Shown: positions 9,201 to 16,529 of the stretch, in pieces
How the letters are laid out: the number at the start of each line of letters is the position of its first letter
Position numbering within the stretch: the first letter of the stretch is position 1
Origin: an uncultured Planctomycetota bacterium
Lineage (GTDB): Bacteria > Planctomycetota > Brocadiia > CAIUPP01
Direction of reading: 5' to 3'
NCBI GenBank assembly: GCA_903901045.1
Contig: CAIUPP010000035.1
Span: forward strand, 1 to 39,602
Length of the DNA stretch: 39,602 bases
Position numbers and translations under genes: made by a program
The notes under the pieces: model-generated
Told to the model about the DNA's origin: nothing
The model's database searches: none
What the model saw: only the letters and a program-made list of their open reading frames with translations

Positions 9201-11093
9201 ATGACGTACGTGATCGACTATTCGACGCGCTACCTGGACGATCCGAAGGAAATCCGGGCTTTTGAGGACGCGCCGCCTGATCTGATGCACGTGGGGAAGT
9301 CCTGCCCCGTCCTGCATAACTGGGGCCCGGTGCCGCTCATTTCCGGCGAGAACCAGTTCACCGGCGGCCCGAACCATACGCTCGACCGCGCGGCGGTTTG
9401 CCTGCTTACGCCGCAGGAACTGGAGGGGCGCATTCACAGGCTCAAGCGTTACACGCAGCAGTGGCACGAAGCCGGCATCCCGCTGCTGATGTGTTACAGC
9501 TCCATGCATACCATCGCGGGCGATCACCAGACGCGCGATGGATTCTGGAACTTCTTCGACCACTGGAATGACTACACCCAGTGGCTGGGACCGAAGCCGA
9601 AAAAGGACCCCTTTGATTGGCTCATGGTGGACAAGAAGGGCGCGCTATTGCCGGGAGCGTGCGGCGGGTACACGCCCGCCTATTTCGCGCCGCTCCATCG
9701 CTATCGCGTCTGTCCCGAGCACCCGGAATGGCGCAAGTTCCATGTGACCCTGGCAAAGCTGATTGCCGAGGTGGGCTATGATGGCGTCTTCCAGGACAAC
9801 AGCACCCCCGAGAACATGGAGTGCTTCTGCAAGCACTGCCGACGGAACTTCAAAGAATTTGTGAAGGGCATCCCGGAGCGGGAGCGGGGGATTCTCGGCG
9901 TTGCGGGCGACGCCGCCGACGTGGACTTGCTTGCCGGCGCGACCTCCCCCGAGCTGATCCGCCGGTATCGCATCGCCACGACCGCGCGCTGGCAGCTCAT
10001 GGTGCGGGACGCGGGGCGAATGGTCAATCCCGGATTCCAAGTCTTTCCGAATGTGAACTCTTATCACGATTTCATGCCCATCGCCGAATCGTGCGACGTG
10101 CTCATGTTCGAGAGCACCTACTCCCCCGGCGTGCAAAATGGCGCGTACCGGACCCACATCGGCCAGTTGCTCTTCACCATGAACGCGGCGGCGCGCCCCG
10201 TGCTGCTCGACTATGAGTGCCTCGGAACGGGGAAGGAAAACGTCCTGGAACTCGGTCTGGCCGAGTGCGCGGCCTTCACCAATGGAGGCGCTGTCGCCTG
10301 TCGCGGAGAGCCGCTCAAGAAGTATCATCGATTCTTCCGCCGCGCGCGCCGGCTCCACGAAGGGCTTGAGCCGTACGCAGACATCGCGCTTCTCTACTCC
10401 TATTGGGGGCATAACCCGGGCGGAATGGGGCTGAGATCAGGGGACGATCCGTCCCCCGCGGACGATCTCTCCGCCGGTCAGCGGCTCATCAAAGTTCTCA
10501 TGGACCGAAAGGTTCAGCGGGCCGACCTTGCCCGGTTGCGATCGCTGGTTCTTGCCGGGCACGCCCTTGAAATGACTGACAAGCAGGTTGCAGCCATAGC
10601 TGACTTCGTTGGCAGAGGCGGCATGCTCCGCTTTTTCCGCGCAGACACGACCGTGAATGGCGAGCCGGTTGCGAGCGTCTTCCGCGGAATCTGGGAATGG
10701 AAGCAGGGCATCGAACTGCCGGGGTTTGCGCCCCTCGTTCAGGCGCAGGGGGACGCGCGCGGCCTGCGTTTCAGCGCGTTCGTCGGGACTGAAGAACGTC
10801 GCATGACATTGCATGTCGTCAACTACAATGTGAGCTTTGCGGAGAATCCCGCAGGGGTCAGGCCGGTCGAGTCCGTGGGGATCGCCATCCCCCTGCCGCG
10901 GGGCTGGGAAAGCGAATCGGTCAGGGTTCATGATCCGGACGCCGAAATCGCCGAGACGCTTCCTTTCACGCAGGAGAACGGCGCCCTGAAGGTGACGCTG
11001 CCACGCGTGCGCCTCTACAAGGTGCTTGAGATCATGGCGCGACAGGGATGCGCTCCCAGGAACGAGACGTTTGGCATCACCGTTGTCGTATAA
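9201..11093 (+). CDS. TIM-barrel glycoside-hydrolase-like protein
   Basis: The 630-residue protein has no signal peptide from the chosen start. The N-terminal two thirds read as a glycosidase-like TIM barrel: repeated aromatic-rich strands, GYDGVFQDN near residue 192 with a candidate active-site aspartate, followed by the cysteine motif CFCKHCRRNF often seen in GH42-like and unassigned GH-like barrels. The C-terminal part (about 420-630) resembles a glutamine-amidotransferase-like trimerisation segment and a beta-sandwich end. The frame is open from ATG 9072, overlapping the previous gene by 20 nt, but ATG 9201 begins where conserved-looking sequence (MTYVIDYSTRYLDDP) begins. Neither start has a strong ribosome site. 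Substrate unknown. Confidence 0.75.
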   Translation: MTYVIDYSTRYLDDPKEIRAFEDAPPDLMHVGKSCPVLHNWGPVPLISGENQFTGGPNHTLDRAAVCLLTPQELEGRIHRLKRYTQQWHEAGIPLLMCYSSMHTIAGDHQTRDGFWNFFDHWNDYTQWLGPKPKKDPFDWLMVDKKGALLPGACGGYTPAYFAPLHRYRVCPEHPEWRKFHVTLAKLIAEVGYDGVFQDNSTPENMECFCKHCRRNFKEFVKGIPERERGILGVAGDAADVDLLAGATSPELIRRYRIATTARWQLMVRDAGRMVNPGFQVFPNVNSYHDFMPIAESCDVLMFESTYSPGVQNGAYRTHIGQLLFTMNAAARPVLLDYECLGTGKENVLELGLAECAAFTNGGAVACRGEPLKKYHRFFRRARRLHEGLEPYADIALLYSYWGHNPGGMGLRSGDDPSPADDLSAGQRLIKVLMDRKVQRADLARLRSLVLAGHALEMTDKQVAAIADFVGRGGMLRFFRADTTVNGEPVASVFRGIWEWKQGIELPGFAPLVQAQGDARGLRFSAFVGTEERRMTLHVVNYNVSFAENPAGVRPVESVGIAIPLPRGWESESVRVHDPDAEIAETLPFTQENGALKVTLPRVRLYKVLEIMARQGCAPRNETFGITVVV

Positions 11094-11134
11094 TCTTCAT
11101 TCATTGAACAACGCGAGTGAGCGAAAGGCGGAGT

Positions 11135-13276
11135 ATGAGCAAGCATCCTTCAGATTCCTGCAGCGTGGACGTCGCTGCCATTGCGGCAGCCGGGTCGCGG
11201 ACCGCAATTGTCTCGCTTCCGCTACCGCCGGTCCCGGTGGATGTGAAAGTCGCCGGCGCGGATTCCGTTCAGGCCATCCCCCTGGGGGAATGGCCCGCGC
11301 GGCTGATGGCGAACCCGAAGCAGACGTGGCCGTGGCCTGCCGAATGGGTTGCTGCGCCGAAGGGGTTTGGGAACCCTCCTCGCCGCTGCCTGCTGTATGC
11401 GCGGTTCCCCGATGCTGCGCCGGACCGGTTCCGCGTGACCGTGACGACGACGCCTTCAGCCGGGCCCGACCCGGTTGGCGCCCCGCAAGACGCTTTTCCC
11501 GTGCAGGTCAGCGCCGTACCGGGCAAAGAAACGTATATGAAACGAGAGCTTCATCCCGGTCTCTATCACTATGTGAAGCGCGAGGACTCGGTGACCGTTC
11601 GCGGCTTCGGGCACGCACTGACGCTGCGCCTCGGGTTCCGCATCGGGGACGAAACGCGCTACTGGCAATGGTGCACGACGGTGCCGGCCTGGAGCGGCCC
11701 GCTGACAACCGCTATGGTCGTGGGGGGCCACATTTACGCGGGGCCCGTTGACCGCCCGATGACGCTGGAAGAGGGATTTCACTTCTATGAGACACCCTTC
11801 GTCCGTGAAGATACCATCAGCGCAAAAGCCTTTATCGTGGCGCATGCCGACGGGGCCATCGAGGTCACGGTGCATTTCGCCAACGTGCAGGGTTACGGCA
11901 TGGGGTCCGCCGTCGCCGGACTGCCGATCGTTGAACTCTCGGGCGATGAAGGGGGCGCTCTCCGCGAAGAGATATTCCGGGTTTCGGAAGGCGACGCGGG
12001 CCTTTGCGAACAGGGGCGACTGTGGCGCTGGATGCCTGTTAAGGACAGCCGCATCTATCTGGGTCGCCGCGAGGACCGGCTGACCAAGAAGATGGAAGAC
12101 CAGTACGTGCAAGACTCCGACAAGCTCTTTGTCAAAGGAGTGGGGCGCAGCGCGCAGATGACACTCCACCTGGCTGGGGGGAATCAGTCGCCGAGACGGT
12201 GCCTCGCCTCCCCGTCCTGGTACAAGAAATGCGCCGAGTTCGGCGTGGCGTTGCCTGAAGAGGAGACGAATGACTTTGAGGAACTGCGGCGGCTCTCCGA
12301 TGCCGCCGAGCCGGTCTTCCTGCGAAACGTCCATCCGGACGGTATGAGCCGGGGCGCGATTTACCGCTACCTCGACGAACTGTCCGGACGGCATGAGCTT
12401 TCCGGCGACGGCAACGAAAGCAGCTTTGTCTTCCGCGGCGCATACATGCGCGCCTCGGCTGAGCTCTACCGTATCGCGATGGACTCCGCGCAACACATGG
12501 CCGACGTCTTCGTGGACCATGATTATTTCAACGTCCATTATCATGGCGACGAGCCGGACTGGAAACTCTTCTCCCTGATCTATCTGCGCTTTGGAGGACT
12601 GGTTCAGGCATGGCAGGAGACGGGCGACCCCTGGTATCTCGAGAACGCCGAGGCCGTCGCCAACCGGTGGATCGCTGTCAACCGGATGAATCAGCCCCGC
12701 AAGAACATGGGGCGCGACACCGAGCCGGTCGAAGGCATTATGATGCTCTATGAGGCGACGGGGAAAGAGCATTATTTTCAAGAAGCGGAGAAGATTGCGC
12801 TGGATGTCGCGAACTCGCTCGACGAAAACAACATGTGGCGTTGCGGGTTCGGCGTCGGCCCCTACTGGGGCACGAATGCGCTGCGGGGCAGCGCATGGAA
12901 CGGCACCCATCTGCTGGCGGGCATCGAGGAGTTCCTGGCCCGCGCTGCTTCGGAGACAAGCCCCCACTACGACTACCTGCTGAACAAGGCGCGCGCCATG
13001 GTCCAGCGGTTGCTGACGTTGATCAAGACCGAGCAAAAGGGATTCCATCGCACATCGGGGGCGTTCCTTCCGCGCCGGTATTTCCTCGTGGCGTATATGG
13101 CCCGGGACGAAGAGTTGATGAAGGGGATCGTCGAGGCCGTCCGCCTCATCGAAGCCGAGTACAGAAAGAGCGGCGAAGCGTTCTACAAGACCGGCCATCA
13201 CTGCGCCGGCTATTTGGAAGCGCCGTATCTGTTCCGGTCGCTCTTCGGAAAACCCCTGCCTTGGAGATCTCGATGA
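11135..13276 (+). CDS. Large alpha/alpha-barrel glycan-active protein
   Basis: The 713-residue protein has a beta-rich N-terminal half (about 1-380) and an all-helical C-terminal half (about 400-713) whose segments (LIYLRFGGLVQAWQETGDPW, MMLYEATGKEHYFQEAEKIA, NGTHLLAGIEEFLARAA) look like an (alpha/alpha)6 toroid of the six-hairpin glycosidase or polysaccharide lyase type. No signal peptide is visible. ATG 11135 was chosen because AAGGCGG precedes it at good spacing; a GTG at 11117 is in frame. The last four bases overlap the start of the oxidoreductase gene. A glycoside hydrolase or lyase role is inferred from fold and neighbours; I cannot assign a family or catalytic residues with confidence. 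Confidence 0.75.
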   Translation: MSKHPSDSCSVDVAAIAAAGSRTAIVSLPLPPVPVDVKVAGADSVQAIPLGEWPARLMANPKQTWPWPAEWVAAPKGFGNPPRRCLLYARFPDAAPDRFRVTVTTTPSAGPDPVGAPQDAFPVQVSAVPGKETYMKRELHPGLYHYVKREDSVTVRGFGHALTLRLGFRIGDETRYWQWCTTVPAWSGPLTTAMVVGGHIYAGPVDRPMTLEEGFHFYETPFVREDTISAKAFIVAHADGAIEVTVHFANVQGYGMGSAVAGLPIVELSGDEGGALREEIFRVSEGDAGLCEQGRLWRWMPVKDSRIYLGRREDRLTKKMEDQYVQDSDKLFVKGVGRSAQMTLHLAGGNQSPRRCLASPSWYKKCAEFGVALPEEETNDFEELRRLSDAAEPVFLRNVHPDGMSRGAIYRYLDELSGRHELSGDGNESSFVFRGAYMRASAELYRIAMDSAQHMADVFVDHDYFNVHYHGDEPDWKLFSLIYLRFGGLVQAWQETGDPWYLENAEAVANRWIAVNRMNQPRKNMGRDTEPVEGIMMLYEATGKEHYFQEAEKIALDVANSLDENNMWRCGFGVGPYWGTNALRGSAWNGTHLLAGIEEFLARAASETSPHYDYLLNKARAMVQRLLTLIKTEQKGFHRTSGAFLPRRYFLVAYMARDEELMKGIVEAVRLIEAEYRKSGEAFYKTGHHCAGYLEAPYLFRSLFGKPLPWRSR

Positions 13277-14364
13277 ATAGCCCCGAAAGACACGGTGTTC
13301 TTCTGATCGGTTGCGGCATTATGGCCGCCGTGCATTGCGCCGTCCTGTCGGGCATGAAAAACCCGAAACTGGTCGCCGCGGTGGACTTGGACGTCGAGCG
13401 CGCGAAACGATTCAAGGACACCTACGGATTCGAGCGCTGCGGCACGGACTATCGCGCAGAACTGGAGAAGAAGGACTTCGACATCGTTTTGGTCTGCACC
13501 CACTGGCCGACGCGGCTTCAGATCATCCGGGAGTGCTTCGCCGCCGGCAAGCATGTCCTGGCGGAAAAGCCGCTGAGCATCTATCCGGATGAAGTAGATG
13601 AGATCATCGCGATGGCCAATGCCATGCGGCGCAAACTGCGCGTGGGGATGATGGAGCGGTTTCGTCCGATGTTCAGCAAAATCGTGGAGCTCATCGGGCA
13701 GGGGGTCATCGGCAAGCCGCTGGTCTACAGCCTCATGCACCATCAGGCGGAGGCCCCTTCGAAACTGGAGCGCACCTGGCTGTACCACCGGAGCCTGCTC
13801 CACGGCGGCGTCACGCCCAACGTGGACTGCGGCATTCACAAGTGCGACCTCGTGCGCTGGTTCTCGGGATCCGACGCCGAACAGGTGGTTTCGCGCGGCT
13901 GCAAGCTGGAGCCGGACTCCCCGTCGAACAACTTCAACCACTCCATCTTCTGGATGAAGGATGGGTCCACGCTGACGCTCGAAGACTGCTGGTCGAGGAA
14001 CACGCGACCGCTCATCTATATGTGGATGCTCGGAGACAAGGGGCGAATGCAGTTCGAATATGCCGGCAATCACGACCGCCCCATGCACTATTCCGAGGAG
14101 GATGTCATTCACATCTGGCATCGGGAGAACCCCCGGCACGAGACACTGTATACCCCGTGCAGCGTCAAGGCCGTCGGGCCCCAGATGGAAAGTTTCATGC
14201 GCGAGATTGAGGAAGACCGGGACCTGAATTGGCACTACGACAACGTGCGCAAGGCTACGGAGATGGTCATGGGAACCGTGCTGTCAGAGCATCGGAACAG
14301 CATCGTGCGCTTCCCGCTCACAAAGTCGGACATCCAGGACATTCACAAATTGGTCACTCGGTAG
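13273..14364 (+). CDS. Gfo/Idh/MocA family NAD(P)-dependent oxidoreductase
   Basis: The 363-residue protein has an N-terminal Rossmann fold with G13-C-G15-I-M-A and the family motif A-E98-K99-P100 containing the catalytic lysine, followed by the Gfo/Idh/MocA C-terminal substrate domain (HGGVTPNVDCGIHKCDLVRW, with the His/Asp pair typical of the active site). The start codon overlaps the previous stop as ATGA, implying translational coupling; TTGGAG upstream serves as ribosome site. Members oxidise or epimerise sugars, inositols and sugar acids, so a cytoplasmic step after glycan breakdown is expected. It closes the first operon; a terminator-like hairpin starts two bases after the stop. Confidence 0.92.
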   Translation: MNSPERHGVLLIGCGIMAAVHCAVLSGMKNPKLVAAVDLDVERAKRFKDTYGFERCGTDYRAELEKKDFDIVLVCTHWPTRLQIIRECFAAGKHVLAEKPLSIYPDEVDEIIAMANAMRRKLRVGMMERFRPMFSKIVELIGQGVIGKPLVYSLMHHQAEAPSKLERTWLYHRSLLHGGVTPNVDCGIHKCDLVRWFSGSDAEQVVSRGCKLEPDSPSNNFNHSIFWMKDGSTLTLEDCWSRNTRPLIYMWMLGDKGRMQFEYAGNHDRPMHYSEEDVIHIWHRENPRHETLYTPCSVKAVGPQMESFMREIEEDRDLNWHYDNVRKATEMVMGTVLSEHRNSIVRFPLTKSDIQDIHKLVTR

Positions 14365-14365
14365 G

Positions 14366-14381
14366 GGACCGCCCGCGGTCC
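14366..14381 (+). terminator. Hairpin after the first operon
   Basis: GGACCGC (14366-14372) pairs with GCGGTCC (14375-14381) directly after the oxidoreductase stop codon. The loop as drawn is 2 nt, or 4 nt if the closing pair opens. No T-run follows, so Rho-independent action is uncertain. The following intergenic stretch to 15312 holds a tRNA remnant, two repeat families, a promoter and operators. Confidence 0.5.
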
Positions 14382-14412
14382 TCCGGCGGGACTTGAACCC
14401 GCGACCTCCAGC
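14379..14412 (-). other. tRNA 3'-half remnant (T arm and acceptor strand)
   Basis: Read on the minus strand, AGGTC is followed by T stem GCGGG, loop TTCAAGT and CCCGC, then CGGAGGA as a potential acceptor 3' strand. The loop has the TTCAA signature of a tRNA T arm and the preceding AGGTC fits a tRNA variable loop. No D arm, no matching 5' acceptor strand and only a poor anticodon stem are found upstream, so this is not an intact tRNA. Such 3' halves are the usual target and scar of tyrosine-recombinase integration; no integrase is present. Confidence 0.5.
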
Positions 14413-14450
14413 GCCGCAGTATGGCGGATAGAGAATTCTGCTGTTGGCCA

Positions 14451-14713
14451 CGTTCGGTACTTCTAACAGAAGTCGAACCGCCAAAAACGGCGTTGTCGCA
14501 ACCCACTGCTGCGTAACGACCGCCGAACTGGCAACCAGGTAGGGGGTGGTTGTCAGTTATCGGAGAAAGAGAGAGAAAAGGGGCCGAGCGTGGGGATAGG
14601 TTGGGGCACCTGGTTGCCAGATCGTGCAATGGAGCCCGAGGCAGGAATACGAGAACTCATGCGATTATTGGCGCATAATGCACAAGGCCCGCTGCGCATT
14701 GCAGCGGGCCTTG
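14451..14713 (+). ncRNA. Structured repeat family A, copy 2 (candidate RNA)
   Basis: This is the second copy of the element at 21-375. Helices: ACTTCT (14459-14464) with AGAAGT (14468-14473); GGCG plus TTGT (14489-14496) with ACGA and CGCC (14516-14524); AACTGGCAACCA (14526-14537) with TGGTTGTCAGTT (14547-14558), one G-U pair; and GC/ATTAT (14661-14668) with ATAAT/GC (14675-14681). Relative to copy 1 a C-G pair is a T-A pair in the first helix and the last helix uses a shifted but intact set of pairs. The copy ends in a 13-bp hairpin at 14683-14713 that copy 1 lacks. It lies upstream of the second regulator, as copy 1 lies upstream of the first. Confidence 0.5.
14683..14713 (+). terminator. 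13-bp hairpin at the end of repeat A copy 2
   Basis: CAAGGCCCGCTGC (14683-14695) pairs perfectly with GCAGCGGGCCTTG (14701-14713) around a 5-nt loop. No T-run follows. It could end a small RNA or be a transcription barrier before the second unit. Confidence 0.5.
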
Positions 14714-14736
14714 GCTTCCGGAGAGCGTTTCGTTCC

Positions 14737-14790
14737 AGTCGAATGGCGAAGCAAGGGTAACTGTTTTTGAAACTTCTCCGTTCTCGGCCT
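14737..14790 (+). repeat. Repeat A distal segment, first occurrence
   Basis: GTCGAATGGCGAA, then TAACTGT and TTTGAAACTTCTCCGTT, recur at 37338-37390 with the same order and spacing, followed in both places by a looser match containing CGTAAC. Both occurrences lie a few hundred bases upstream of a regulator gene. Non-coding as far as I can tell. Confidence 0.6.
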
Positions 14791-15003
14791 GGAAATTGGG
14801 TGTCGTAACACAAGGAAGTGCAACGGGAGAGGACAAGGTATTCCTGGGGCAAAATGCACTCCTGGAGTCCGGATGTTCCCGTAATCGGACTCACTCCTCC
14901 GCCCCTTGATTCCCCTCAGGTTTGCATCACTACTACACTCGCGCCGTGTAGATCGGCTCGCTGCGTTAAGAGCTTTTTCCCCAGCGCCCACTCTGCCCAT
15001 ACA

Positions 15004-15140
15004 GAACGCGGGAGCGTCTTCCGACGCTATGGGTAACAGCAAGACGCCGCTTTGAACGCGTTTCGCGGTCCTCTTCTCTCCCCAGACCATCCATTTCGAC
15101 CGCTTTTGGCGTCAGATGGAATTTACGGGACGGACGATTG
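15004..15140 (+). repeat. Repeat family B, copy 1 (137 bp)
   Basis: The segment matches 28377-28513 over 137 bases without indels and with ten differences by eye. It begins GAACGCGGGAGCG and ends GACGGACGATTG. A short hairpin AGCGTC/GACGCT lies near the left end. A minus-strand reading frame spans it, but seven of the ten differences between copies change the encoded residue, which argues against a conserved protein. It sits about 40 bp upstream of the promoter of the second regulator. Confidence 0.8.
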
Positions 15141-15182
15141 GACAACCGCACGAAACGGGCAAGAATTTCTTCTGCCAGAATA

Positions 15183-15211
15183 TTGACATCTTCTTTCCCA
15201 TGATGTAGCAT
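15183..15211 (+). promoter_or_regulatory. Sigma70-type promoter of the second operon
   Basis: TTGACA (15183-15188) is a perfect -35 box. With a 17-nt spacer the -10 is TAGCAT (15206-15211), a moderate match. The expected start falls just before or on the first direct-repeat operator at 15217. It would transcribe the regulator at 15313 and the genes behind it. Confidence 0.6.
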
Positions 15212-15216
15212 GTATT

Positions 15217-15248
15217 ACACAAGGTAACTACTTAGCACACAAGGTAAC
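15217..15248 (+). promoter_or_regulatory. Tandem direct-repeat operator, 20-bp period
   Basis: ACACAAGGTAAC occurs at 15217-15228 and again at 15237-15248. The 20-bp period is about two helical turns, so two regulator dimers could bind the same DNA face. The site follows the -10 box immediately, suited to autorepression by the GntR-LacI regulator at 15313. It differs from the inverted-repeat operator of the first unit. Confidence 0.6.
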
Positions 15249-15312
15249 GCGCTGTAGCATGGCAGTAGTTTGGCATTGGTATTCCTCAGTTCCTGATCTG
15301 GTGTGGTGGAAA

Positions 15313-16437
15313 ATGGCAATATCCGGCGGACCTCGTAGCGCGCAGTCCCGTGTGCCGGTGGGGATGCAAATACACAATGATTTTGCTGCCATGATCGAGC
15401 AGAACAAGTTGGCGCCCGGTGTAAAGTTGCCGACAGTGCGTGAAGTGGCCAAGCAGTACGGCGTCTCTCCCAAGACGGCCGCCCTTGCATTCGAACGACT
15501 CCGGGGTGCTGGACTCGTCTCATCACGGGCCGGCAGTGGAACGTTTGTCTCATCGCCGCCTGATGTGGCGACGGCGACCGAGCTGATTTTCTGCGCTTCC
15601 CCTTACATGCTTCACGAAGGCAGGGAAACGTGGCGGGTATTTGCCAGATTGCGAGGGGTCACGTTGGCGGCTCAACAGCACAATGCTCGGCTGTTTATAA
15701 TTACCGACGGGGCGGAGTTGGAGCGCTACGTCCATCCCAATGCGCGGCAAGGCATCATTCTCTTCTCTTCTTATGAAGACGCCATTTTCGGAAGCGTGGT
15801 CAAATACGCCGCCGACCATGAATGGCCGATCTGCCTGGTCATGGGTTCATCTTCGGTAGTGCCCTTCCTCGAAGATCACCGCGACGTAGGTTTTGAGCTG
15901 GCCACGGCACACCTGCTGGCCTTGGGGCATCGGCGGGTGGCCTACTTGGGTACGCCAATAGACCCCACGGAAGTGAACGTCAAGAACAGACCCGCGTGGC
16001 GCGGTCGACTGGGGTATTGGCGCGCTCTGAAACATGCGGGGATTCCGGCTGACCCGGGATATTGTGAAGAGGCGTCCATTCCTGAATTGGACGGCCCCTT
16101 GGAGACTGTCCAGGCAGTTGAACGACTTCTGTCTCGTTCGCCGCGACCTACCGCCATCGTATGCAACAACGATGACCGCGCATTGGTGGTATTGGACGTT
16201 CTTAGAACACACGGTGTCCGCGTTCCCGAAGACATATCAGTGGTCGGCTATGACGACAGCCCGGAAGCACAGAAGAGCACGCCGGCGCTTACGAGCGTGG
16301 ACACCCAACTCAGCGCGCAGGGAGAAGAAGCGGTCGGCTATGTCGTGAACCGCCTCTTGGGGCGAAAGGCGCCACTGCCGTCGGTCATGCCGCGGCTCGT
16401 GGTGCGCGCTTCTTCGGACGTTCCCAAGAAGGCGTGA
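15313..16437 (+). CDS. GntR-LacI fusion transcriptional regulator
   Basis: The 374-residue protein has an N-terminal GntR winged helix (about residues 15-75: LAPGVKLPTVREVAKQYGVS, FERLRGAGLVSSRAGSGTF) and a C-terminal LacI-type effector domain (about 85-365: LALGHRRVAYLGTP, PRPTAIVCNNDDRALVVLD, DISVVGYDDSPEA). It has the same fusion plan as the regulator at 653 but the sequences are well diverged, so the two likely respond to different sugars. ATG 15313 was preferred because the longer frame from 15259 starts almost inside the operator region; the ribosome site is weak and ATG 15364 cannot be excluded. It leads the second operon (GH123-type protein, pseudopilin, LamG giant). Confidence 0.88.
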   Translation: MAISGGPRSAQSRVPVGMQIHNDFAAMIEQNKLAPGVKLPTVREVAKQYGVSPKTAALAFERLRGAGLVSSRAGSGTFVSSPPDVATATELIFCASPYMLHEGRETWRVFARLRGVTLAAQQHNARLFIITDGAELERYVHPNARQGIILFSSYEDAIFGSVVKYAADHEWPICLVMGSSSVVPFLEDHRDVGFELATAHLLALGHRRVAYLGTPIDPTEVNVKNRPAWRGRLGYWRALKHAGIPADPGYCEEASIPELDGPLETVQAVERLLSRSPRPTAIVCNNDDRALVVLDVLRTHGVRVPEDISVVGYDDSPEAQKSTPALTSVDTQLSAQGEEAVGYVVNRLLGRKAPLPSVMPRLVVRASSDVPKKA

Positions 16438-16529
16438 CCGAAAGAGGGGACGATAGACGAGAATGGCTGGCGGGGGAACTCATCAAGGTCGTGAGTTCAT
16501 GCAGGAAGTTTCCATCTGAGAGAAATCGA

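Noticed and set aside
11456-13201. Minus-strand open frame of 581 codons opposite the alpha/alpha-barrel gene
   Set aside because: Shadow composition and no ribosome site or known motif; the plus-strand gene is continuous and coupled to its neighbour.
14553-14894. Minus-strand frame over repeat A copy 2, partly matched by a frame over copy 1
   Set aside because: The match follows from the DNA repeat itself; paired base changes and the lack of a common start or stop fit RNA better than protein.
14966-15211. Minus-strand frame over repeat B, similar to a frame at 28354-28917
   Set aside because: Seven of ten differences between the copies change the amino acid, so there is no sign of protein-level selection.
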